64,000 bases of DNA, taken from assembly GCF_050436995.1 (NCBI RefSeq), contig NC_134754.1, forward strand, positions 5,325,001 to 5,389,000. The letters are read 5' to 3'. The position numbers and the translations under genes are program-made. The notes under the pieces were generated by a model, which was not told the DNA's origin, made no database searches, and saw only the letters and a program-made list of their open reading frames with translations. Shown here piece after piece: positions 12,592 through 25,800 of the stretch. The DNA comes from Anticarsia gemmatalis. Its lineage: Eukaryota > Arthropoda > Insecta > Lepidoptera > Erebidae. Positions within the stretch are counted from its first letter, which is position 1; every line of letters begins with the position of its first letter.

Positions 12592-13797
12592 TCCATTTGT
12601 TTATTCGCACGGATGAAACTTTTTTTGTTTGATAAAATGAAACGATTTTATTCATTTTAAATCTGTGAACGTTTTGTTAGCGATTCTAACAGCGCTGTTT
12701 TTTTTCAATGGTCGTTTTTATAGTGGATAAAGTAAACTATTGTTGTTCAAACAAGCTCTTGAATTAATAAATTGCACATTTAAAATAAATAGCCACAATG
12801 AGACAGTAATTGATCGGTGCAATTAAAATGGTAGACCGGTGATTTTTTAACATTGGTAAGTTTTTTGTACCGGTAGTGGGCTTTGGTTTAGCTAAATTAT
12901 GTTATTATTACACCTGAACTATCATAAAGTTAATGATAAATAACAAACTATTGGAGTTCGTCATTCCATCTATTATTTTGTGAAAGAGCAATTGAATGAA
13001 TATGCAATCTAAAAACTCAAACTATTATATTTTCGGTTTATATTACAATAAATAATTTTCTAATCAACATTATGATATCCAATATTTTAAATTGATTCAA
13101 TAACAAAACCCCTGAGTACCTATTTGGGTCCAACTTTCAATATAAAATGATTTCTCGCAGTTTTACGACTTTTATTATCACCTTTGAATTTAAAGTCTAG
13201 TCATAACTTTTATGTGAGTATTTAGACCACATCATCAGTTCATAGAAATAAATATACTCAGAATCATATTGCGTAGACCAAAAGATAAAGATCCGAAAAA
13301 ACATGAACAGTCCGACATCGTGACTAAAGGCATTAAGCGTGTCTTTAAGAAATTTGCATTTGAAATAAAGGCGTCTCCACCCAAATCACATTACCACAAA
13401 TTTGAGGCCAAAAACGTCGCGTCATTTTGGTGAACACTGAACCACGCCCGTGGAATAAACTGTAAACGTATTATTACAATCGTATGGGATTTCGCAAAAT
13501 CATTGTGCGATCTATCAACTGACTGAGCCGTAGACGAAATGGTGCGAAAAATAACATTATTTTTTTGTAGGTTTTGATTGATATGGATGAGTCTGGTCTG
13601 CTTCTAAGATCAGGGTCAATGAGAAATTAAATTGTTTGGATTTTCTTGAAAGATCAAGGTTTGTTTCGTCCTGGAGCGTCTACAAGATTAAATAAAATAT
13701 TACATATAACACAGTATTGGTCCATACATACGGTAACCATTATATGTTTATTGATTGAAAGTGAACGCGAAAATTAAATAAAACAATACCTTAAAAT

Positions 13798-13813
13798 TCT
13801 CTCTCTCTCTCTC
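13798..13813 (+). repeat. (TC)8 microsatellite
   Basis: Eight uninterrupted TC units. Confidence 0.9.
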
Positions 13814-16769
13814 GCTGTCTTGAAATGATCGTCTTGATAGACTCTCTTAGTACTTTTGGAGCGTTTTGTCGACCTTTTCAGCTATAACTAAGCAGAATTA
13901 TTTTTATCTATGGGCTACATAATATTCCCTGAATTATGGTTAAGATAAAATCACAAATATCTCAATTCTCAAGCCATGATGAAGCAAGTAAACTGCGAAG
14001 TCACTGTCGAAGAATTTAAGTATTGCCGTGACAAGAAGAAATAACGTTATCTAACCTCTCACTTTTCCAGATTAGAATTTTCAATTTATAGATTGAGAGT
14101 AGTTCAATACTAACTTTAAAAGATAAATTTTACTTGAACGAAACAGTATTTGCACTAGATATGAGAGTGGGTCTTCATATGGGACAGGTGTTAGGTAGCT
14201 AGGACTTTTACGATTTTCGCGAAGCTAAGGCAGTTCCTTTTGTAATAAAAGGAAATCCATCATGATATTGACTTTATTAACAAAAAATACTGAATCGGAA
14301 GCAAATTAGTACTTCGCAAATATTAATAAAAAAATCTCTATTCATTTTATTTTATGTATTCCACTGATTATTATGTTCCAAATGAATACTCAGAAGCTTT
14401 TAATATCATACAAAACACATTCAATTTTTAAAATAATATGCAAATAGAACAAAATAGTATTTACTCACAGTTTTATTTCAGAAAAATATTTATGATAAAA
14501 ACGTATCGCCTATCAATCAAAGTATTGCGTTTATCAAAATATTTGAAATAATTTATTGCCATCAAATATTGACGGGCGTAATTAATATTATTCAGAATTT
14601 GAAAAATTTAACCAACACTTTGATAGATGAGGTTACAAAAGGTCGTTTACATTAATTAATTGTTGCACAAAGTGTAAAACGTAATCCCGTGTGACATTAT
14701 TTCAGAATAAATTATTCAGAAATATTTTTATTTGTGTACATTTGAAAAGTTCAGTGAATACGATTATGGAATGAAATTACATTTGAATTTCAAATATTCG
14801 TGTTCGTCATTTCAAGTTGTTATAACTAGGTATGAACTATGGATTTGTAATTCGAGCCAGTTAATTTTTATTTATTTTTATAAACCATGTTTCTCTTCGT
14901 TATTTCAATAATATAAAATAGCCAATGACTTTAATTTAGCTTAGATAGTATTGCGAGCACGCAGTCACATAAAGGCAGGCAGGCATTTGTTAGAAAATAT
15001 CCTTCTACATTTGACATAGCAACAGTACAACATACTCACGCCCCAGTCTTTCGTACAAGTTTACACACACACAATACAATCGGTAGTTCAAAACAAACTT
15101 CAAATCACTGTTTGTTGATAGATGCACGAGCACGAACAGTTTCGTTTGGGAAACGGACAAAAAACGTAAAGGGCCCAATTCGATCCCCTTTAAAACGCTA
15201 TTTTCTTTTTATATCAAATGAACCGTGAAACTGCGGGCGAGTATGGATGCTGCAAGAGTGAGCCGATCTCAACCAAAGTTTAATAGAAAAAAATGTTAAG
15301 TTACACCTTTATACGGGCATCCTTTTTGTTGTCTATTTGAAATAATAAAATCGTTTTAATGAGGTCAAAGAGCCTCAATCAAGCATCAGTAGTGTGAAAA
15401 TGTTGTAAGTTTTTAATCGTCGATTATGGTAGTATATTATTAATATTATACACACATTATGCTTGGTTTGTTGCTGTCAAGCACATGAATATGGACATTA
15501 TCCAATTAGCCGTGAAATACGCAGAACGTGTTATCAATAGATCCTATTTAGTTGCTATAACTACTAACTACCGGCGAAATCGTTACTCAATTCTCAGAAT
15601 AGTGTCAGAAAATCGAACGTCCAGTAACAAAACTTTGTAGTTATAAGTTCTAAAGTTGGCTGGAACTAAAGGTACTATTATAAGCAGAATTATAAAGTAG
15701 AAACAGTATTTTTGCGTAATACCACGCAAGCTTTTGCTAAAAGGAAACTAATTATCAAACCTTTCAATTCGAGAATTTAATATATTATATAATGATTTTT
15801 AAAGTTTCGTTCCTTAGATTTATAAAATACCGAAGTTTGTGTCAAATGCGAAGACAGATTTCAAAATCCTAGACGTCATTTTGTTGAAATTGCCCTTTCT
15901 AGATGCAAATACGTATTATCAGTCAAGAGTCAACTTAGGTCAGGCCACAGATGTGCCCACATATCTAGATACGACGAGCTTTTACTGAAGTGCAACTTCA
16001 TTTGGTTTGGCAGAGTTGGAGCGCTTCAGTTTATGAGACAATTCAGGTTGTATATTAACTGTGTTTAACCACTGCATATGTTACCATGCAACAGTGTGGT
16101 CACTATATTGTGCAGTAAATTCACTGCTTCTGCTTGTAATAGCTCGTCATGTAGCATCGTTCATTGTATAATCCTGTATTATGTAGATATTCTACTCGTT
16201 GCGTATTTTAAATCCAGTCTAGTTTGCTTTTTCAAATAGTGCTAAGTGAGAGAGGTAAAAGTTTTCCATTTTCCATCGAATTACCGTACTTCGGATGCAT
16301 TGAAAACATCTCTGCAAACTCATTCGCGCGCAGCTTCACCTGTGCCACGGAATTAATGCGAAAAGCCTTTTGTCTAGCCTCCTATTTAAAAATGTATGAG
16401 ATAATATTTTAAAAAATATAACTCCAGAAAGCTGTTAGCAAACGAAGTTGGAATTTATTTCCAAGTTTTAACTACACAAATAAGTTCTTAATAACTAAAG
16501 CAATGCCATTTTCTCAGTCCGGGTAAACCAACAAAAATTGTCGTACAAAAGAAACGAAGTCCAATTTAAGAGGAGACGGGAACTTATTATTCCTTATTCC
16601 ATCCTATTTTTCTCAACAAGAGAAACTAATCTAAAGAAAATTTTCGAGTCCCTGTGAAGAAAATAAGCTTATAAGGAAGTGCAGTTTGCTTGCACGAATA
16701 CCGCCTAGGAATGCCGGCTGGCAACAAACTTTAAATTAAAGTTTTTCAAGGAAATAAGAATTTCCACAT

Positions 16770-16925
16770 TTCCATTCGGCCTGCGGGGTGTTAATAATTA
16801 AGTTTCAGATGCACAAAGTTCCATGTTTGCCGTACGCCATAAAACCACACGCGCAATGCAACTGCGCTGCAGCCGCTTTACTGTGCCGTCATATTCACGA
16901 TTGATGCGGTTTTAAATGGTGTTGA
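16770..16925. other. GC-rich island with homeodomain-like motifs
   Basis: About half G+C over 16861-16920. It includes CCATAAAA (16837-16844), the complement of TTTTATGG, a motif type bound by posterior Hox and Caudal proteins. It also has TAATAATTAA upstream and GATTGATG (about 16899), which resembles a Hox/Exd half-site. No frame or repeat signature explains the composition. Candidate enhancer; binding-site reading is inference from short motifs. Confidence 0.3.
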
Positions 16926-18227
16926 AGACTGAATGATGCCTTCATAGCTTGCTAATACTTTTACACCAAATAAATAGAAAGGTTTATGTAATGACAAGTC
17001 TCATATAAAACGATATTTCATTATATTATTATACAGTCGTGTGAATAAAATCGAATGAAATTCCAACAAAAGATAATAGACTACAGACAAACAAAGTATA
17101 TTATACGAATATTGGTTCTAATTAATTCACCTGTGAAATATAAAGAATAAGTATTACTTAAAAAGTTCCCCTCTTCTTAGAGTTCATCTCAGTTAATTTT
17201 CATTTCGCCGACTCATGTTGGTTCATACAAAGTTTTGTTGGTCTAATGAAGTGTGTGCAACATAATGTTCACTACAGTTTCTGCTTCTTCCAATATTCTT
17301 TAATATTCTGCACCAAGTTTTGATATTGAAAATTATTTTCATGCTTAGCGTTCATTTGTAGCTACTTTCATAAATACCTTCTTGGTTTATTTTATCACAT
17401 TTTAGGTTTATTTAAGCTACTTTTATGTAATGAAACGCCGATAGGTATACATTTTCAAATTGAATACTTCAAAAAGCATCCACTTTTAGCAAACAGGAAA
17501 GGGGAATAGCAATGATCTCTTCAGTTGAAAACTACTAACTAATACAGCAAATGCACAAATCGCATAGCTCTTCATGCACCGTTGGGCAACATCGGACGGC
17601 TATGCATCTCCCCTATCGCTACATTTAATATCATACATTAGCTTTAATGGATTGCCCATTTTGTTATTACCTTTCTGCGTTTTTTTCTTTCTATTTATTG
17701 GCCATTTACGTTATTGGGCATTGAGGTTGTCTGTCCTGAAATTATGAATACATTTTGTAAATATGTTTCTTGAAAATAAGGAAAGAGGTGGGAAAATACG
17801 TTGAGTTATATTCATAATGATGATTTATTTGAACTGAGGTGCAAGGTATTGTATATACCGGTTTTTACCGGAGCTTTTATTTTGTGCAGTATTATCTTTG
17901 TTCACTAAGTATATTAGCAGATCAAGAAATTCCTTGTTCTGCCCGATTTGAGGTACAATAGCATGCACTATAATTTTTGCTTGAAATATGTGCCGATGTC
18001 CCGAAAAGTTATAAATAATTTCTGATTGTGTCATCGAATACTTTTCGTTGATTTTTGCCGGAAGAATAAAACAGCACCCAAACGTATGACAAAGGAACTA
18101 TTTTATTATGGACACTTTGGGCACGTCTAATTGTCAAAGAAAAAAAGCTGAAGATTGCGATACATCGAAATTTTGAGATAGTTCTCTGCTATGATATCAT
18201 TATTTTATATTACTTGTAGACAATTGT
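16926..18227. other. Non-coding stretch, nothing recognised
   Basis: AT-rich with short frames only (the longest is 17825-18034, minus, 69 codons, no recognisable motif). Confidence 0.5.
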
Positions 18228-18354
18228 TGTAGATACAGTATATTTTTAAGTTTCGAAATTCGGATTGTTTCAAAACAATATATTTTTAAGTTTCAAAATT
18301 CGTATTGTTTCAAAACAATCCGAATTTTGAAACTTAAACATATACTGCACTACA
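18228..18354. repeat. Fold-back element built from three 40-nt units
   Basis: A 40-nt unit occurs twice head to tail (18239-18278 and 18279-18318, two differences) and then once more inverted (about 18311-18350). The outer arms therefore form a long near-palindrome from about 18228 to 18354, with the second direct copy in the loop. Each unit also holds a short near-palindrome (ATTGTTTCAAAACAAT). It looks like a fold-back MITE or a replication-slippage product. There is no coding capacity and no clear target duplication. Confidence 0.8.
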
Positions 18355-20569
18355 TAGTTAGCAATATGTGTGCCCTAGGCTTGTGGGTTATTAATTAAGA
18401 AACATGCATTCATTTCTCTTTTTTGTCCTTCGAAAATTCTCCTTTGGGTAATCGTTACATAGTTTTTCGATATTTTCGGAGTTACCATCACCGTAAAACA
18501 ATGAATTGGAAATTTATTGTTTATTCAAAGGTACTATAGCTTTACTGTCTCGTGGGAAATTATATACAGACATGTAAAAGCATACTTAATAGTTTTCGTT
18601 TTATTGATACGTAGTCTCAAGACAATTGCAAAATGTTGATGAAAATTTGCATTCGAACGAAGTAATATATTAGAGTAATAAAAATATAGAATTTGTAATG
18701 TTTTATACTCAAACTTATCTCAAGGGAGGAGGTCCATCAATCAATTTTTCGATTGAACTTTGATCTTTATTTGTAGCAATTTTCAAATCTAGAAATAAAG
18801 AAAGCGTATGGAAGTAAACAGAAGAGTCTTATAAATGTATGTGTAGAGTGATAAGCTCTTGCACGACAGATAAAGAATTTAAATAAAACATCAGTTGACT
18901 CTCAGGGATTTGGCTCGGAAGTGCTACGTACGAGATCCGATTAAACTATCCTATGGTTCAAATTCACTATCACTCGAATATACTGTTTATCTTTCAGAAG
19001 GTTTTAAGCAGCAGAGTTTTAGCACTTGAGTCGTATTTGTTTATTGCAACCTTTATTAATACTGCCACTGCCTAACATAATATTACATGTAACTTTTGAT
19101 TGTCACTTAAATCAATGAATAAAGCTGAAATACAGTTGTATTTTAAATTAAACATGCGATTTGTCTTCTAAGTTCTATGTTTACAACAAGAAAATTACGT
19201 GATATTTATAAGTTATTAATATGTTTACTCTTTTACTTACATCCAAGGTGATACTTCTATTTAAAGAGCCTTAAAATCATAAACAAGATCATGAAACATT
19301 TACTCTATGTAGGTAATTATTATCTTTGTTTACAGTTCCCGCTTATTAAGTTCTAAAGTTGTCTAATATACGAAAATTGGCTAGCAAAATGAAACACAAT
19401 AGTTCCAGCTACTAATACAATATAGCTAACTTGAACAAAACTGCTAAATTGTACAACAGGCTATCGAAAATACTACAATACTAAACATTAAGTTCCAGGA
19501 TTGTTGAACTAACTAAAAGTTTGTTATTATCTACGTTTGTAGTATACAGTTCCATCGTTACAATACATTATAGATTACATTTGCTAATACAACCTGAAAT
19601 TTACTGTAAAGTAGTTCCATAGGCAGCTACTTTTAAGGAAAGTGTTGTTTTACAATATAATAGGGTACTTACACCACTTTAAGTTTGAATTTTTGGTTTC
19701 AAATTATTATTATTAGCGCAGGGTCCCAACTTTTCCAGCCAGTAACATGATGGTTCCTAAAAGCTACGACTACGATGGTTTATTGAATGGTTCAAACATT
19801 TGTAAATTTTTACTTAAGTAAATCTCTAAATAATAATCTTGGGAACATACTATTTCGTCCAGTCCGAAATATTTTCAACGCCATTTATAATTCGCCATCA
19901 GATTTCCCAAAGCTTCAGTTTGTAGGTCTTATATATTGGTTGCTGCGGTGGCTTTTTATCACATCGTTCTGATATTGAAGCACGTTTTAACACTAAATTC
20001 TTACCGTGGGCCATTTAGCGGACTCGCGTCGTTCTCTTGGCCCGCTACGTTTTACGGCCCAAGCATGCATTATTAAAGTACCCAGTATGTGTAAGTGAAG
20101 AATCTTAATACATACGTGAAATTATTTATGGAATCTCCTCTTCAGGCGCGGCGTCAGCGCAAGTCTGCTTTTGCAGTTTGAATTTGTTTGTTTTATTCAA
20201 ACTGTGTTTTCCAATGTACTCACTTTTACATGTTGGTGTGAGCTGTAGGATTTGTAACAAATAGTATTTACTACTTTCATAATCACAAATGTTTTAATAC
20301 AACCAATATAACATTTAAGCACGAAATAGTAAACACTATCAGGCCTGATGGAATTTCCTTACGTGACTAAACACATACGTTTACGTTAAAATTTCCACAG
20401 AACCGTTAATTTACTATATTTTGTTCAATTTACTTTTCGTAGCGCACGCAAACTAGCGGCCTAGCATGTCAATAATGACATTATTTTACGTTATTATATT
20501 TCTGTTCTCACGTTAGCGCAGAAAAATAAATAGCGCTATAACTTCAAATCTGATAAATGTATTAACTTC
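18355..20569. other. Non-coding stretch, small GC-rich patch
   Basis: No gene is recognised. A CpG-containing patch lies at 20000-20060 and another (GGCGCGGCGTCAGCGC) at 20146-20161. Neither has repeat ends or a frame of note. Confidence 0.45.
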
Positions 20570-20885
20570 ATTACTGGTACATTTCTTTGGACACGAACAC
20601 AGAAATCCTTTCATTTACGGAAATTGATAAGCGGCCGAGTTTGGAAGTTATACAAAAGGCGCGGTAGGAAAAAGTCGGGTGGCCTCGCAATTTTTCCCTA
20701 ACTGTATTTACCTGAGTAATAACTTTGAGCGAAGTTTTTAGGCCCGCGTGGGAGAGCCGTGGCGAAACTTCGCGAGGACTATTCGGCAAAAATGAAACTA
20801 AATCATATTAATGTTGCCGACGAGTTGCCCGTGGTTGTGTTTCTTTAATTTGAATATTGGATCCGTGCTCTCAGCTCGGCACTTT
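20570..20885. other. GC-rich island, candidate conserved non-coding element
   Basis: GC is about 48% over 20641-20760. A 72-codon frame on the minus strand (20571-20789) and a 61-codon frame starting at 20857 match nothing I know. No transposon ends are visible. Low stop density fits base composition. Confidence 0.25.
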
Positions 20886-23800
20886 GACTAGATTAAAATT
20901 TTATGCCGGATGCAACTGTATACCAAATATTTGCTTAAAGTTCTCAAGCAACAGTTTATATGAATTGGTAATTTTCTTTTATGAAAATGGTAATTTTATA
21001 CAATGTTTTTTGGATGGATGCGTTCGTCTTTCAGACTTTTAAAAGTATTAGTTTTTCAGGTGGTTAACCTTTTTGTAAATTTTGCATTGGATGTTTAAAT
21101 ATAGATGGACGCCGTAGCTTGCTGGAGTCTTTACAAAAAGCGGCTGGTTCGTAATGAAAATCGACGTGTACACAGATTAGAGTTCCGATCGCTGGACTTT
21201 GGACATTTGGTGCAAGTTACAGTACGAAGTGATGCTTTGAATACTTACTTTATTTTATAAACCATAATTTATTCGATTTATATTCAAAGAATCATTGACA
21301 ATGTCACAGTCGCTGTTATTACAATTTTTAAACAAGATTTCAAATGATTTTTGATAATTACAGCTCTAGTTCTAGCAAAACTAATATTACTCAACACTAT
21401 AGAAAAAATAATCATCTGAAACCCATAGCTAAATAACGTATTTTAAACGATACTTAATTTTCAGAGAAACTATCAAAACACTCGACAAAGACAATACAAT
21501 AGAACTATAACACAATACTAAAGTCAGTTCTTTCGTGACTTGTATAACAGTGGGTGAAATGAGAAAAGTATAAAGCAAAAAGAACTATTCTCCACCGCTG
21601 TAACTTTTAACTTAAACCACTTGCCGTGCGCCGGACAGTTGGACACGTATAATAGGAAGTTATTTCTTGCACTACCGACTGACTTACTCCATTTCTGCAT
21701 CCGACACTATAATGAGATAAGAAACACGAACATTTGGGTCAATACGTTTTTTGCGAAAGGTGAAAATGGATTCCGATAATGTTAGGACCTTTCTGTTTTG
21801 ACAGTTGATGTGTTAGGCCTGTTTTGTTTGTTGCGTGGATAGTTGCTATGTATAATATAATATAATTTAGTACATATTATTATGTAGATACATTTTTCAT
21901 GTAAAGTACAGACTTTCAGACCGTAATATATCGAAGGTAATACTTGCTGGAATGACACCTAATGATCTCTACTCTAAGTGTCCAATCAAACCTTTAGAAA
22001 ACAAAAAGTATGTTCTTTTATTACTGTGTTTTTCGACTGCGCATAATACCCAGCTTTAACAAATTCAAAACCAGAACAGACTTACTAAAACCACTAAAGG
22101 GGTGTTCGTAAAAATACCTACTTTTGTAGATTCCCTTTCATCCCAAAAAACACAAATTCCTTAAGAAGCTTAACTCCTTTCCCCGAAACGGAGCTGTAGC
22201 TTTCGTATATTTGTAGAACTTGAACCACTAAATAAAATAAACAAGCAACAAAAACAAATAGAACAGTAATTGGGGAAAATTATTTACAAAACTAATCCTA
22301 GTTTTTTATCGTCATCCATGTTTAAACAGGGTTCACGAAAAAATCTTATAAGGCTGCAATCAGGTCGGCGCGAACAATTTATTTCCCTTGAGTGTCGGTA
22401 CATATGTGCTGACTCGGTGTTCAGACACGCCCTATTTGTTCAACTGATGAGCCCCAGGACTAATCCATGAGGTAGCTAGACAAACATGTATGCAGGAAAT
22501 GTTACTAGAATTGTACAAAGCTTTTGAGGCGGTCCTGCTTTTGTTTGGTTATTTTGTGCCGAGAATTTTCTTAGCAGCTATATTTTACATATCAATAATT
22601 CATAACGTTTGTAGTCATAGTTATTTAGCATGTACATCTTATATATATTATCATAAATTTCAGTGATATACCTTAGCCGTTATAAATATATGTCAAAGAT
22701 TCAATGATCATATTAGAAAAAGGGATTTCTAGAAAATATAATTATACTAATGTCTTATCTCATGTGATGTCGTAATTACATTTCAATCAAAGATTAATTG
22801 CTGATCTTTGTCTAAATAAATATTGGATCCGAAGATTCTCGAGTAAACTGTGCCATAAACAGTGACTCAAACCAAACAACTATTTTCTTTCCATTGTGCT
22901 CAAGTTACATAAAAGCTTGTAAAAACATTCGCCAATAGTTGATCACCGAGATATGAATCTGGCAACAAAATAAACATCCCAGTGTTCCCATTTTCGTTTG
23001 TTTACCTTTTGATGGTCAAGTAAAGTTCAACAAATTTCCTTATCTGAATCGTTTTGGATGTTTTCCAACTAGGTATTTGATTCCTCTTGTTTCCTAACCA
23101 TTCATTTCAGTAAACTTGGCGGGGGTACTTTTGACCCGATTTCAAGTCTCTGCTTCTGAATTTTTATGGTCGTTGCTTTTCAAGACGAGGTTATTTTACG
23201 GAACAATGCAAAAGTGCATCTTCGTTTCCTCTCTTGGGAAGCGCGCCTTTAAAAATAAACGGAAAAACCGCTTCAATTATTACAACTGTTTGTAAAGAAT
23301 GCATTTTGTATTAGCATTTAATAACGTCTTTCTGTGTTTGTCGTTGTTATTTCCCTTGCTATTTATAACTGGATACAGTTTCTTGACTGTTTTTAATGAA
23401 AGTTCTTGTATTCAGAATTAGCTTTGTGTTTGTAGTTTTGACAAAGTTTTAATTCGCATTTCAACGAGAATTTAGATTTTTACAGTAACTGAACGTGGTC
23501 ACGTACAGTTAAAACACTTAACCTTCACTTTCAGTAAGTGCTTGATATTACACATGCACTGAAAGTTCTACCTCTGCAGTCTAAATACAAATCTATTTTC
23601 AAGAGAACTTTACTTGCGAAACAGGATCATACGGATAGCAGTTATCATCTCCTCAGTTTTCAGTATGCACAAAGCGCATATCGGGTGAAATAATTGAGTG
23701 CAGCTCAACTAATCTCAAAAAGGGAAGGAATTAAATTTATTATTCTAGTATCCAAGGAAACGCGTATTCTACCTGCTCGTCTTAAAGTTGCAGCAAGACA

Positions 23801-25800
23801 CTTTAATTTCCCCTGGGTAGTTGGAGAGTGGAGCTCATAATTCATGCCGAGTTAACATTTTGTCAGTTCGCATTTGTTGCTCCACACGAACACATGCCTC
23901 TCCTTTGAACTTTAATTTCGTCTTTAGAACGTTTTCTTGTTGGCCTAATTAAGTGCCGTCAACTTACAAAGAGGGTTTGAATTTTGATTAAGTTGAAACG
24001 TTTTTGGCTTAGCAAGGTCCGTCTGGGTCTTAGTTCGAAAGCCTCTCGAGACTTCAAACATTTTATTTTTGTTAAATTTCATAAAAATGACTTTGCCTCC
24101 TCTGCGTCGGACGTTTTTTAAGCTTGTATATATGCATGTAATTTTGTTAGTGACGTTTATTTTAGTCTAAGACAACTTAAGGAGTATTTGAATATTTATA
24201 TTTTTCTGAAACATGGTTAAGATGTTTGCTTAAAAGAAAACGTATTATAGTTGATATTTTTATTTCTCGATAGACGACATTTATGTAAGTCCTTCAATTG
24301 AAAGGGTTATTTGGGTCAGACTTTGTACTTGTATCATAAAATGTATCTACAGAATAAAATATGAGTACCTACTCGAGCCAGTGTATGTAAGTGAAACTTG
24401 GTTGCTTTCAACGTTCACAGGTTGTAAACAAGTAGACAACAGTTTTAACGACAAAGACTTGATGATATAAATGGCAAATGTACCAATGTGCATGCACGGA
24501 TACAATGTTGGCTTATAACTTCACCAACATTTGTACAGCACGACAATTGCGCTTTCAAATATTTACTCAGGTTAATTAGTGTACTCAGAGACTGCGGCAC
24601 AAACGGCATACTATTTGTACTTTACCCCTAAAGTTTAATGAATCAATGATTTGGTTTGACCCTCCTGTATGTTGGTTTGTTATTTATTGATGTTGCTAAT
24701 CAGACAAATGGCTAATCCATTACGTATACAGTCCACTAAAGCCGTCCAATGATGTGATGAGTACGGGAATAGCCCGTAAATGGATGTGTCGCTTTTAGAT
24801 TTCGCGAAATGTATTGAAACTACTGTGATATTAACGCGTTAAGTAATTTGTTATAGTGTAGTACGTTTTCTGTAGCCTCGAGTTCGGTTGAAAAAAAGTA
24901 GAAGAAAAGATATTAATATTTTTATGGCGTCTTTCAAATTATTGTCTTACTCGTTATTTATTTTTTATTCGTAATAATTACAAATAAAAATATATAAAAT
25001 AAGTTTTTGGTAAATTATGTTGAATTTAACTACTTATTTACACATTAATTAAATACTAAATTAAGTTAAGTCTTGTAAGTAAGATCGATTGCAATGTCTC
25101 CGAACACGATTTACCACCAAACATCTCGACTAGCTAAGACGTCGCTAGGTGGGTAATTGCAGTAATTTCTGCACTTAGCAAGTAGTCTTCAGACTGCAGA
25201 GTGTTGACGCCTTCATTTGTGAACTTACTGACTATTCTACTAGCTAATTAAATGACAATGTTATTAATTAATTTAATTAATTTTGAGCGTACTATGAAGA
25301 ACTACATTTACACATCACCACTAAAGTTTTTGTTAAGAGGACACGTTTTTAATATAGCTATATCTAATTGAGTTTTCCAAATATTAGGCTATTAGTTTAA
25401 ACTATACACAAACAATATATAGAAACATGATTTGTGGACTTATATCAACACTATTCATGTATAACTGATTAATCTAATTTGTATTTTTTAAACATAAGAT
25501 ACCGGTTTCTTATGTGCCACAGCAACTGTCATTTTTAGCTAAGCTTGAACTAATGACAGAAAAGTTCTATTAGGACATGAGCTTAAAATCCTCAATTATA
25601 AAACGTAGGTATGCAGCTGTTGAACATCCCACGTTAGTTTGTGTTGCACTACCGAACTCAATTAACGAGGGAGTATCTCTAATTAGAGTGGGAGATTTTG
25701 TTAGTGAGGAGACTATTTACCCGGAACACCTAGACTCAATTTATCGACTGAGAATACTGGACTTTGAAACGAAAAATATAGTTCTTTCGTTGTTAATTTA
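20886..25800. other. Non-coding stretch, no recognised element
   Basis: About 4.9 kb without a supported gene. Moderately GC-rich patches at 23100-23260 and 23810-24110 contain motifs such as TTTTTATGG and CCTAATTAAG that resemble homeodomain sites. A TTAATTAATTTAATTAATT tract lies near 25263. A 78-codon frame (25577-25813) has no recognisable domain; its stop lies inside the adjacent Helitron, so its present end is set by that insertion. Confidence 0.45.

Larger units (their letters stand above)
11791..16779. other. Non-coding stretch with hairpin and microsatellite
   Basis: No gene or transposon is recognised. It contains an imperfect 16-bp-arm hairpin (12546-12591) and eight TC units at 13798-13813. 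A moderately GC-richer patch spans 13300-13540. Other sequence is AT-rich with only short frames. Confidence 0.5.
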
